64,000 nt of DNA from NCBI GenBank assembly GCA_030015575.1, contig JASDDO010000001.1:519617772-519681771 (forward strand). The letters run 5' to 3'. Made by a program: the position numbers and the translations under genes. Position 1 is the stretch's first letter. Every line of letters begins with the position of its first letter. The notes beneath the pieces are model-generated. The model was not told the DNA's origin. It did not search any database and worked only from the letters and a program-made list of their open reading frames with translations. The stretch is from Agapanthus africanus (taxonomy: Eukaryota; Streptophyta; Magnoliopsida; Asparagales; Amaryllidaceae). Below, piece by piece: positions 44,040 through 54,671 of the stretch.

Positions 44040-44376
44040 AGCCAATAGCAGAAGAGAAGGGATCTTGAAATTTTGATTTTCTGGAGAAAAAACAACAATA
44101 GAGAGAAAAGAGAGGAGAATTTAATTCTCAAGAGAGAACAGAAGTTCTTTTCAGAGAAAAGAAACCCTAGGTGAGAAAGGGGAAAGAGATCTAAGCTCCA
44201 TAAAATAAAAAGAGAATTTAATTCTCAAATATAAGAGTTTAACTCTTCTGAATAAGAACTTAGTTCTTCCTTTGGTTGAAGATCTGCAGAAGCAGATCTC
44301 CCTATAAGTTGAGAATTTAATTCTCATCGGGGAGATTCTGCCTTGCAGATCCAAGACCTAGAGGGAGAATATGAGT

Positions 44377-44650
44377 TTAAGGAATTTAATTCCCCCAAAT
44401 TCATAGGAATTTAATTTCCCCAAATAAAACTAGGGTTTAACCCTATATGAGAATTTAATTCTCCCAAATTCACAGGAATTTAATTCCTCCCAAACAGAAC
44501 TAGGGTTTAACCCTATATGAGAATTTAATTCTCCCAAATTCATAGGAATTTAATTCCTCCAAAACAGAACTAGGGTTTAACCCTATATGAGAATTTAATT
44601 CTTCCACATACATAGGAATTTAATTCCTCTAAAACAGAATTAGGGTTTAA
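44377..44650 (+). repeat. 70-bp tandem repeat made of palindromes, D LTR
   Basis: About 3.5 units (phase marks at 44447, 44517, 44587). Each contains GAGAATTTAATTCTC, AGGAATTTAATTCCT and TAGGGTTTAACCCTA, all inverted repeats around a central T. Confidence 0.85.
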
Positions 44651-46410
44651 CAATTCTTAAAACACGAGACTTAAAGCTCTCCATGCACGTAAAGAACTTG
44701 GTCACGTGGTAACACGTGACCTCCCCATTCTCAATGAACAGAAAAGAGAGAACAAAACTAGGTCACGTGTTCCCACGTAACCCTTAAACAGACTCCCCAA
44801 AATAAAAAAAATAAAAAAAAGCTTGGAGGCAATGCCTCACGTGCTCACACGTGACCCTCATAAATGAAAAGAACAAAGCCAAAGGCAGTACTGATTTTGG
44901 GCGCCCTCACGTGTCCCCACGTGACCCCTAATAAACACTTTAATAATCTTTACATAGATTCCTATCACGTGCCCACACGTGATGGCCTGAAGATTAAAAG
45001 TGTTTAACACTTATTTGAATATTCTGATAATAAAATAAAGGAGGTCTGGCCCCATCTTCAGGCGCCTCACGTGACCCCACGTGACCCCTTCCTTTCTAGT
45101 GTTTAACACTATTTTGAGCATTTTGTCTCCAGTGTTTAACACTGTTTTAAATACATCACGTGAGGACACGTGACCGCTAGATGTCCTCTAGTGTTTAACA
45201 CTATTTTAAAGCCAGCTTAGCCTAAATTGGCTAAGTTTTCCAGATGCAAGTCTCCCCTTCAAATGAACTTTAAAATCCAGAGCTACAATATTTAATGCTC
45301 AGTCAAAGACAAAAATGTTATCAGAGCCCTCAAACTCTTGTTTAGCATTGCTAAATAATAAGGGGCTGAACCCAGACAAATGTTCAATAGCCCAATAAAG
45401 GGCCAACATTTCAAACTTAAATGGACTTAACCCAAATTGGCCATAAGTCCTCAATTCAGATTCAATTGAGCCAATGTGCTCATAATCTAATTAATTGATC
45501 TTAGTTCCAAATTGGACTATAGATCTCCCAATCAACTTTGGTTTAAGAGTACATCTCTGAATTCCTCTGATATTTGTCGTTGTAATCCTTCAACGTCTTC
45601 AGAGAGGTGACGAGTCCCGACAACTATACATTTCATAGACTATGACGTCTTTTAAACTTGACTGTGAGGTCTTTAAACTCACGGACTATGATTTCCTTAA
45701 CCTTGGACCGAGATGTCCTTAAACTAACAACGGACCGTAATGTCCTTAAACTAATCGACCGCAATGTCCTTAAACTAAACAATAGAGTCCAAATGCTCTT
45801 TTGTTGGATCTAAATGATCCCGTTAAGTTGATTTTAGTCTAAAAATTAGACTAACGTATCCTTAACAAACGTTTAAGTTGATCTTAGTCTCAAATGAGGC
45901 TAACGTATCCTTAAATCCAACCCCCAAACCCAAATCTAAGAAAATACGGATTTGGACTAATCCACGCCCTACGGGCGACAATATAAATTAGTCTCCGTAT
46001 ACAATCCACGGGCAACCAAAAACAAAACAAACACCCATGACACGAAGTGACCATCTAGAGAAGGAGAAAGTAGTTACCGCGATGCGGTAGCGTAATTAAC
46101 TGCAGGGGCTTGCGCCTGCAGGGAAGAGCGTCCTCACAATCAAAAACCCCTCAAATGAGGGGGAATCTGACGAAGTTTGCTACATCGGTCGCATCCGTCT
46201 AAACCTTCGATACGTGATGTCATAAATCAACTTGGCATCTTCGGAGAGGTGGACGGATAGCACCAATTAGCATCTGCCCCGAAATTCAGGAAAGACGGAC
46301 ATGCACGGTCGCGTCTCCGTGCCAGATTTCCATCTTAGAACTTCTTCAGACCCCCCAAAAAAGTTCATTAAAGCAAATTATGATAGGTTAATTTCACGGG
46401 GAACAGATTC

Positions 46411-46429
46411 TGGCACGCCCGGTGGGACC
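46411..46429 (+). other. Primer-binding site of element D
   Basis: TGGCACGCCCGGTGGGACC begins 5 nt after the LTR end. This form is common in Tat/Ogre-type elements; I believe a tRNA-Arg primer is reported for the lineage but cannot verify the match here. Confidence 0.65.
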
Positions 46430-46461
46430 TTTTCCTCTTTCCACTCCACACTTCGTGTGTC

Positions 46462-47870
46462 GTGTTCGTGAACGAATCGCGGTTTGATATGGTTGCCCTT
46501 GGGTTCGAGGTACTAAGAATTGGTGTCTTGCTCCGTGCAGAAAACGAAAGATCAATGGCTTCTACCTGCATAAAATGCTCCAGCTGCAACTGCAACTCCC
46601 GTTCCGCCTCTTCTGGAGATGTAACTTACGGGCCCCAGGCGGCCTCCCTGTTCACGATGCCGGTGGACCAAGTAACTCAGACCACCAATGGGTTGTTCTT
46701 TGGGACTATGATCCCACCCATGAGCTTTAATGCCCTGATGATCCTGCAAGAAGCCCCAAAGAAGTCGGTCTTTGATCGACTTAACATTACCGCGGCCCCT
46801 CTCAATGGGTCGCCCAACTCCACTGCCTCAGTTTTCAGCAGACTGGGACAAAACGCTAACAAGCCCGTGATACCTAAAGCAGCCATCCCTAAGCGGATAG
46901 CCATCCCGGTTCAAGCGGACGAAATCATCGCAGAGGCTTCTTCTGCCAAGAAATCAGTCTTCACAAGGTTGGCCATTCCGACTCCTGCTCCAGGCGAAGT
47001 CCCTAAAGCTGCTTTCCCTGCCCAGAAGTCTGTCTTTGACAGATTGGACGTTGCTTCTCAACGGGCATCGGTCTTTAAGAGGCTGACGCTGGCGACAACC
47101 CTTCACCAACACGGGGTGCATGAAGAAGTCACCCCTACAGCTGATACAATCCCATCCGCACGACATGCTCAATGTCGCCACTGGCGCTGAGTAAGGAAGG
47201 ATGGGGGCAGCTCCCTTTCTGGACTAACTCCGCCAGCTCCGATGGTGGAAATCAATGCTACTGTTCCAACTGGGAACAGTTTTGAACCGCTTAGGAGGGT
47301 TCGCAAGAACTCTCCGACTGCCGTGCTGAAGAGATCTCCTCCACCTATGGAGATTACTACAGAAAAGAAGACGGAGCAGCCCCCTCAGCGGCTGTCCTCC
47401 AAAATTTAAAAAGTCTGGCGACAGGTCCAGGAATCGGTGATTAATCATGACTACTCTCGCCGGCCAAAGAAGCTCAAAGATCAGCAAGAAAAGAGCCATC
47501 TCGTGGTACCACAGAAGACGTCATCCGTCTGGGTGCCCGCTGCAACGGCCCCCTCGACTTCGACTGCTCACAAGAGAAGGAGGCCAGAGAAAGCCCCCAT
47601 GAATGCGGCAAACCGCAAGGATGTCGAATCTAAACGCCCCAAGTCCGGGGGCATGGTAATACATACCGTTTATATGGCTTTCGGAAAAGAAGAAAGCCGT
47701 GCTTCCACGGGTCATCAACCGCTTACCCGATCGATAACGAAGGCTCAGGAACAACAGCAGCAGAAACTTCAGGAGATGCTGACTGCAATTTCCGCACTTA
47801 CTGGGCCAAAAGAAAATCCAGAGACCTCAGAGCAGCGTCGGGATCAACTGATGCTGACTTCCTCCGAAGA
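46462..47870 (+). pseudogene. D gag, N-terminal part with SVFxRL repeats
   Basis: One frame with two in-frame stops (TGA 47188-47190, TAA 47407-47409). It holds five copies of a short motif: KKSVFDRLNI, ASVFSRLG, KKSVFTRLAI, QKSVFDRLDV and ASVFKRLTL, spread over about 110 residues. The rest is Pro/Ser/Lys-rich and likely disordered. A frameshift near 47865 leads to the next piece. The start codon is not certain. Confidence 0.6.
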
Positions 47871-48921
47871 ATGCTTGAGAGGAAAGAAAAAGAGGCCGCG
47901 GAGCAGGCAGCGAATATAAAACGAATGGCTCTTTTGTTCCAAGACATGGCCGGGATGATGTTACAACCGGAACCTCCGGTTGAAGACCCCCCGATTATCA
48001 TTGAAGACGACAGAGGGGAGACATCGAACCCTCCTCAGGCCCTTTCAGCAGCCAAGGAAGAGACCATCTCCAAGGTCGCCCTGGATGATTACATTGCTCG
48101 GCAAATACGAGCTCACCAGGTAAACGAAGCGGCTGGACAGGTCGTTAAGACTGGACAACCCTATCCAAGCTGGTATGACCAAATAAGGTACCCGCCAGGA
48201 TATACGATCCCCAAATTCCACGTATATAAAGGGACGGGGAATCCACATCAGTATGTCGCTCAATTCAGAGCCTTGTACGGCAACACCGGGGGGTGACGAT
48301 AAACTTCTGCTCCGCCAGTTTGTTGGTAGCCTGTCGGAGACGGCATTCGAGTGGTATTTTGAACTTCCAAACGACTCTGTCAAGACATTTGCGGAGATGG
48401 AACTGCTGTTTACACAGAGATTCACGAGCGCTAGCGAGCGTACCACGATTACCGCATTAATTAATGCCAGGGTGAAGTTAGGCGAAACTTGGGTACAATA
48501 CGCAATACAGTGGCGAAATTTATGGTCAAAATGTGAGCAGTGCATTGAGGAAGCGCCGGCAGTGGGCATGTTCATGGGCACTCTGGACCCTCAGGCAACT
48601 ATTTCCCAATTCATGATGTTCTTCAAGCCGACTACGTTCCAGGCCTTGATTGACAAACTGGCCCAAATGGACCAGATGGGTCATAGACCGTCTCCTTCAA
48701 AGCCGGAGCCACGGAACGAAAAGGGAAAAGGGAAAGCGACCTTATTCGCGAATACTCAACAGCAGCCCAGTGGCCCAAAACTAACTGATCGTCTAGACAA
48801 GAGGCGGCAATTCTATAATGAGAAGATGAAGCGCCCTTATTCATTCCCCCGGGATAAAACGAGGAGATTGTTTGAGCTGGCGGTGCGCAACAGACTCATC
48901 AATTTGCCGAATCCAAAATGA
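47871..48921 (+). pseudogene. D gag core (retrotransposon gag domain)
   Basis: A coiled-coil-like segment (ERKEKEAAEQAANIKRM), then the gag entry motif YTIPKFHVYKGTGNPHQYV. A frameshift near 48290 is followed by the core: LLLRQFVGSLSETAFEWYF, FAEMELLFTQRFTS, and a conserved C-terminal helix region (PTTFQALIDKLAQMDQM). It ends with SFPRDKTRRLFELAVRNRL and a TGA at 48919-48921, after which the same frame continues. Particle assembly is the family role. Confidence 0.75.
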
Positions 48922-50100
48922 CCGTTGCAACCTGGTGAGGCTAATAGTCCCAATTATTGCCCCTACCATCAAATGGTAAGCTATCCAATTGAAGATTGCT
49001 TCGTCTTTAAAGGCTGGATCAAAGACCAATACCAACAGGGTAAGTTTGCGCTGTCCGAGAATTGGAAGGTGAACCCACCACAGCCACACGCTCCCAAGAA
49101 GACAAACACACCGGGGGCATCATGCTCTTTCATAGAAGAAGCTCCATGGGAGGTCGCTCTTTCAGCCAAAACTAAAAGAATGCTGAAGGATCTCCAAATA
49201 TGCCCGGCGATCAGGTGGAAGAATCCGCTGGAACCCGAGATTATCAAGGGAATGCTGAAACCGCGCCCAACTCCAAAAATTGGTGGTGATAGTCAAAGTG
49301 CTCACACCCAGCCGTCAAAATCTTCGAAGAAGAAGAAAAAATCCAAAAAGCCCGTGAAGCCTGGTGACAGGCGCACGGACCTGCAAAAGCAGATTGACAC
49401 GCTGGAAGAGTATAATCAGAAGGCGCAGACTCCAGTCACACTCCAAGAATTTCTCAGTCACGTCCTTAAGGACGGAGATGATGGAGAAGACTCGTCGGAT
49501 GAATCTGAAGATTACGTAGCAAGTTGCCATGTGATCTCTCACTCGTCGATAAATGATGAAGAAGCTCCTTACACAGAGAAACTGGGGGCAGGTCCTGAGC
49601 CGGAACTTTTAGGGCCATCAGACGAAATGATTGATGCATTCCTGGACGAAGCTCTTCTTAAAAGCAAAGTTGCTCGAGAGCGTGAGATGGCCATATTCGA
49701 AAAAGCCAAACGCCGGCGACTGGACGAAAGGGTTGAAACACTCCCGCCAGATCAAAGTGCATCCATCGCAAATAAAAGCAGGTTCAAGATGAGGAAGAGG
49801 TTCGCCAAAGCCATATCGATGGGAATGAAGCTGCCACCCTCCGAAGGGAACGCTCTTGGTGAAGCGGAAACACATCCTAACTACTGCTTATATCATCGAA
49901 AGATTGCGCACCCCACCGAAGAGTGCAACGCTTTTAAAAGATGGTGGCAGGGGTATGTTGCTCACCGACAACATTTCAAGCGGATGAAACGCAAAATTCG
50001 TCGGGAGCAAAGAATAAAAGAACTACCAGCAACTGTCGCATGGTCAACGCTGGGGGATCGCAAGTTCTCACCTTCGGGAGCGACTCTAACAAAGAAATGA
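48922..50100 (+). pseudogene. D gag C-terminal part with two finger-like motifs
   Basis: Continues in phase after the TGA. It contains NYCPYHQMVSYPIEDCFVFK (near 48952) and NYCLYHRKIAHPTEECNAFK (near 49880), two C-H-H-C type motifs of Tat elements; in the first, one histidine is replaced by tyrosine. Between them lie a Lys-rich stretch (SSKKKKKSKK) and an acidic stretch. It ends with TGA at 50098-50100; the frame shifts near 50040 into the protease frame. Confidence 0.65.
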
Positions 50101-51584
50101 CTCTTGGCCCTCTCTTCAAGGAATCCATGTCGGGAAAAAAGGAAGAACCGAAGAACTGCGAGAACATTCAGCTGCGCAATTGCACGCTGCCCGAAAAGAA
50201 TCTTGGGCCCTCGAACAGTGGGTCAAATAGAAAAGATAAGGGGAAAGAAAAGGTCCCTGAGGATATCATCCTTGATGACCAAGCCGTCGAAGAGCTGACA
50301 GCCAAAGACCCGCTAAAGAAAAGTAAGGTGGACTACAACGTTCTGGCACACTTGAGAAAGCTACCTTCGCAACTAAGCATTCTCGACGCCCTTCTTCTAT
50401 CCAAAGAGGCAAGAGATTCATTGATCAAGGCACTACAAGAGCCAGAGCAATTCCAAGCTTTCCTCGCCGGAGAAAAGATGAAGGACGAGCTGGAAGAAGT
50501 GCACACAGCGGATATCACTTTCGGCGATGAAAATCTCCTCCTTGGGACATGCGAGCATAACCGTCCCTTTGATGTCTCCGGATACTGTCATGACATCAAG
50601 ATAGGCAAAATCCTGGTTGACAATGGGTCTTCCGTCAATCTCCTCAACGTGAGAGTGTTGAAGAAAATCTGCATGAGCGTTCAGCACCTCGCTCGTGATA
50701 AAATCACCATCTCTGGATTTGACTCCCGGTTATCACGGACGCTTGGGTCTGTAATATTGATACTATGCTTTGGGCTGCTTGTCACGGACATTAAGTTTCA
50801 TGTCATTGACGCCAAGACATGCTACAATGCTTTGCTCGGTAGGTCTTGGTTACACGAGTACAACATTATCCCTTCTACACAACATCGGTGTATGAAGTAT
50901 TTCAAGGATGGTCTCGAGTATACCGTAACAGGAGAGCCGAACCCATTCTCCGTGAATGAAGTCCGAAAATACGAAGATACAAAATACTTCTTACCAGATT
51001 TTGAGGACATGGAAAGATGTCACAAACCGAAGAACAAAGCTATCACCACTATTCCGGTCTTTGGGAAGGATACCGAGGAGGAAGAAGAGATAGTTTATTT
51101 AGGGCCTCCCCAACGCAACAACCCAGGACCGTCCACCCTTATGTTGATCTTCGGAAGCGACTCGGAAGATGAGGTCAACGCTATATTTTCCGCTCGGCCG
51201 TCAATAAAAGCCTTCGCTGACGATAATCAGAGTTTGCAAATTACCATGGTTCCACAAGAACATTACAAAGATCTCGATGCACTTGAAACTTATAGTGTGC
51301 AGGAACTGCAAACATTCTATGTCCCTCCCAGGCGAAGAGATGCAAAGACGGTCCTATTCTACCGATCCACGGAAACCAAAGTGGAGAAAGAAATTTGGCA
51401 TGGTGCGGATTCTACACTTGACAGGCTCCAGTCCATCCGTCTACCTAGATATTACACGGAAGGCTTGAAAAGGCTATTGAAGCGCCAAGGGGTACTCTTC
51501 AGACAGACTACTCGACAAGCTCGATTCTACAACAGGATTTGGGATGTCCCGGAACTCAGCGAAAGTTGCCCAACGGGAAAATAG
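50041..51584 (+). pseudogene. D aspartic protease region
   Basis: One open frame. After a Lys-rich linker and a helical block (LRKLPSQLSILDALLLSKEA) comes the protease: ILVDNGSSVNLLNVRVLKKI with the catalytic D (DNGSS, a usual Tat variant), then CYNALLGRSWLHEYNIIPST. An acidic C-terminal segment with DSEDEVNAIF and YSVQELQTFYVPPRR follows. It ends at TAG 51582-51584. Confidence 0.75.
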
Positions 51585-52260
51585 AAACGGTCGGGCTTGG
51601 ATATGTCCAATCCAAGAAACGGGAACGAGTCCATGGTAGCTATGTCATACATGACTTCGATGAAGAAGGAGACGACCTGTTAGGAGACGCTGACCCTGAA
51701 CCAAAACGAGATCCTACCATCAAAATGCCGAGTCCGTCATTTGAAGAACGGATGGACAAGCTAATAAGGGAAGCGGGGCAAAAGGTCCGAGATGACCATA
51801 ACCGTGAAATGGACATTTACGAGAAAGCCAGGACGCAGCGCCTCCTTTAGCAGGCCGTGGAGAATGGCAATACTCCTCGTCGCCGGCCCGTCATACAAAA
51901 GACCGGGCGCAGAGGAAAAAATAAACCAAAGAACGTCAAAAACGTTCTACAGCAGCCAAGCGGGTCTAAGAAGCCACGCGAGCAAGAGTCGAGCAGCCGG
52001 GATCCGTCCCTTATAAAGAAGATGGGTCGGGAATATTCTTTTCCCCAAGATAAGACAAAGAAGATATTCAATCTCGTCGTAAAGTATCAGATGATGACAC
52101 TCCCGGAGTTCAAGCACCCCGAGCAAGCGAACGAGGTCTCTCACTCAGACTATTGCTCCTATCACCGGGCAATAGAGCATCCTCTCGAAGACTGCTTCAC
52201 CTTCAAGAACTGGGTCGAAGACCAATATCAACAAGGTAGGTTCGCTCTATCCAGCAGTTA
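51585..52260 (+). pseudogene. D inter-protease/RT segment with a duplicated gag-tail module
   Basis: In another frame: SFPQDKTKKIFNLVVKYQMM followed by DYCSYHRAIEHPLEDCFTFK and WVEDQYQQGRFALSSS. This repeats the order and sequence type of the gag C-terminus at 48833-49050 (SFPRDKTRRLFELAVRNRL, YCPYH...CFVFK, DQYQQGKFALS). A finger-like gag module after the protease is unexpected and suggests a segmental duplication within the element. Confidence 0.6.
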
Positions 52261-52360
52261 GAGGGTAAGCCCGCCACAGAAGTATGAACCGAAAGCGACG
52301 CGTATAACGAGAGTAGAACCAGATCAACATCGATCTTAGAAACGATCTCGTACCTGCCAC

Positions 52361-53405
52361 GTGATAATGATATCAGAAGAAAAGCCTGAGAATACAGATG
52401 ACCTCCCCTGGTGCTTCGAAAACGATGATGACGAGGTAATCTCAGAGTTTCCACCGGCGCCAAAAGAGCCGGAAGATGGAATACATACTATTGCAAATAA
52501 CCTCAAGAAAATTGATTTGGGGACGGCGAGTGACCCGCGGCTGACGTTCGTCAGTGAGCTGTTGTCTGAAGAAAGGATGGCTAAGCTAAAGGACGTGCTC
52601 ATGCAGCATAGAGATTGCCTTGCATGGAACTATTCAGAGATGCCGGGACTCGATCCAGAGATTGCTGTCTACAGATTGGCGATCTCTCCAGACGTCAAAC
52701 CGATCAAACAAGCGCCGAGAAGAATGCGGATTGAGCTTGAAATGAGCATCAACGCCGAGGTCAAGAAGCTAATTGACTCTGGCTTCATCCAAGAGGTTCA
52801 GTACCCTGACTGGATCGCCAACATTGTTCCAGTAATGAAGAAAAATGGGACGGTGCGCATATGTGTAGACTTCCGGGATCTCAATAAAGCTTGTCCAAAA
52901 GACGACTTTCCAGGACCAGTCACTAAGCTGATGATAGATAACACATCCACTCACGAAATTTTCTCCTTCATGGATGGCTCGTCGGGATAATCAGATAAAG
53001 ATGCATCCCGAGGACCAGAAGTATACTGCTTTTCGGACCCCTTTGGGCATATTTTGCTATAAGGTGATGCCTTTCGGTCTAAAGAACGCTAGTGCCACCT
53101 ATCAGAGGGCCATGACGAAGATTTTCGATGACCTCATACATGAAATCGTCGAATGCTATATCGACGACCTTGTGGTTAAAAGCAAATCATACGAAGAACA
53201 TTTAGAGTATCTGAAGATCATGTTTCAGCGCCTTCGGAAATACAACTTGAAGATGAACCCTCTCAAATGCACGTTCGGCGTTTCCTCGGGCAAATTCCTA
53301 GGATTCATCGTACGACATCAAGGCATCGAGATAAACCCGTCGAAGATCAAGGCGATTATGGAAATGTCCCCGCCAAGAACTCTCAAACAGCTGCGGTCTC
53401 TCTAA
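52361..53405 (+). pseudogene. D reverse transcriptase
   Basis: Open from 52361 through pre-RT (LAWNYSEMPGLDPEI), PVMKKNGTVRICVDFRDLN and FSFMDGSSG, where a small deletion near 52988 shifts the frame and cuts the conserved YNQI block. It then continues in the frame of 52974 with YKVMPFGLKNASATYQRAM, the catalytic YIDD (VECYIDDLVVKS) and FLGFIVRHQGIEINPSKIKA. It ends at TAA 53403-53405, after which the frame continues. Confidence 0.85.
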
Positions 53406-54030
53406 GGAAAGCTCGCGTATATCCGGCGATTTATAGCCAATCTCTCTGGCAAGTACTGCCCCTACAGTCACTTAATGAAGAAGGGAATCCCATTCGTCTG
53501 GGATCACAAATGCCAAAACGAACTGGATGAAATCAAGTAATATCTGCAGAATCCGCCTGTATTGGCTGCTCCCGTTAAAGGAAAACCTCTCGTCTTGTAT
53601 ACGACCGCCCTCGAAGGTTCCTTAGGCGCGCTGTGGGCACAAGAGAATGATCAAGGGAAAGAGAGAGCCCTTTATTATCTGAGTCGAGTTCTCCTGGGGG
53701 CAGAAAGCAATTACTCTCCTATTGAAAAACACTGCCTGGCGTTGATCTTCGTGATAACGAAGCTCAGACACTATGCATTGGCACATGAGGTCCATCTCAT
53801 ATCGAAGGTGGATCCTCTCAAATATTTAATGTCAAAGGCTATATTAACGGGACGACTCGCTAAATGGGCCCTGCTCTTGATGGAGTTCTCGATAACTTAT
53901 CGACCCCTCAAGGCAGTGAAAGGCCAGGCCATCGCCGACTTCCTCGCTGAGCATCCGATACCTGCCGAATCTCCCTTGAACTGCGAATTGCCAGACAAGC
54001 ACGCGTTTGACACGATCGACGAGGAGAGAA
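53406..54030 (+). pseudogene. D RNase H (first domain)
   Basis: In phase with the second RT part: IRRFIANLSGKY, then a TAA near 53538, then LVLYTTALEGSLGALWAQE, RALYYLSRVLLGAESNYSPI and LRHYALAHEV. The catalytic Asp seen in many gypsy RNase H domains at the YxxxS/D position is T here, a known degeneration of the original RNase H in Tat elements. Confidence 0.75.
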
Positions 54031-54671
54031 GAAAAGATGATACCCAGTGGGAACTTTACTTCGATGGAGCATCTTCCATGAAAAAGCGTAAACAAAGCAC
54101 CCCCATAATCAAATCAGGGGTAGGCCTCATCTTCGTGACTCCACAAGGAGTGATAATACGCTTTGCCTTCTCCTTAACAGAGCCGAGGACAAACAATGAA
54201 GCCGAATATGAAGCTTTGATAGCAGGTCTCGAGATCGCTATCGACATGGGAATTGAAAGTCTCCTCATATACGGAGACTCCCAACCGGTCGTTAGTCAAG
54301 TAAACGGTGACTATCAAACATGCAAGCCAGAGTTGGTGAAATATGGCGAGAGAGTGCAACAGTTGCTGACTCAAGTTCCCTCCTACATTCTGGAAAGCAT
54401 ACCGCATGCGGAAAATAGCAAAGCGGATGCGTTAGCCAAACTCGCTAAAGAACTGGCTGACGAAAACCTCGATGACGTGAGGATCGTTGTGCAAAACCGT
54501 CGGGTTCTTGCACATGCAGAAATATCTCTGGAGTCGTCCGAAGGAAAGGGAGCGACCGAGCAAATGGCTCTGCAAATAAAGGACCGGGAAAAGGCTATGG
54601 ATTGGAAAGAAGTCTTTATAGACTACTTCAAATCCCGTCAAACACCCGAAGATGTATCCTCGAGACATTAG
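54031..54671 (+). pseudogene. D second, archaeal-type RNase H
   Basis: WELYFDGASS (Asp), TNNEAEYEALIAGLEIAI (Glu), LLIYGDSQPVVSQVNGDY (Asp) and HAENSKADALAKLA (Asp), giving all four catalytic positions. It is uninterrupted until TAG at 54669-54671, which lies in the linker to integrase. The extra RNase H is diagnostic of the Tat lineage. Confidence 0.85.

Larger units (their letters stand above)
43274..45173 (+). promoter_or_regulatory. Array of 14 paired G-boxes in the D LTR
   Basis: Consensus TCACGTGNNNNCACGTGA. Starts: 43274, 43299, 43378, 43467, 43492, 43573, 43652, 44702, 44763, 44837, 44907, 44965, 45067, 45156. Each unit is an 18-bp inverted repeat of two CACGTG cores, with 4 free bases between the arms. 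Seven lie upstream and seven downstream of the TATA box. A few have one changed base in one core. CACGTG is the G-box/ABRE core bound by plant bZIP and bHLH factors; use by such factors here is an inference. Confidence 0.85.
41002..46405 (+). repeat. 5' LTR of element D (~5.4 kb)
   Basis: Starts TGTCATGCCCCG inside the copia LTR and ends CACGGGGAACA before the primer site. The independent LTR end of element X (…GCGGAGAACA at 363) supports this 3' boundary. It contains a TATA box at 44028, fourteen paired G-boxes (43274-45173), a 70-bp tandem repeat (about 44377-44650) and many short palindromes. The 41 to 43 kb part shows no coding frame; small open frames there look accidental. Confidence 0.7.

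Noticed and set aside
48045-48581. 178-codon minus-strand frame opposite D gag
   Set aside because: It overlaps the gag core that has family motifs on the plus strand; no domain seen in the antisense reading.
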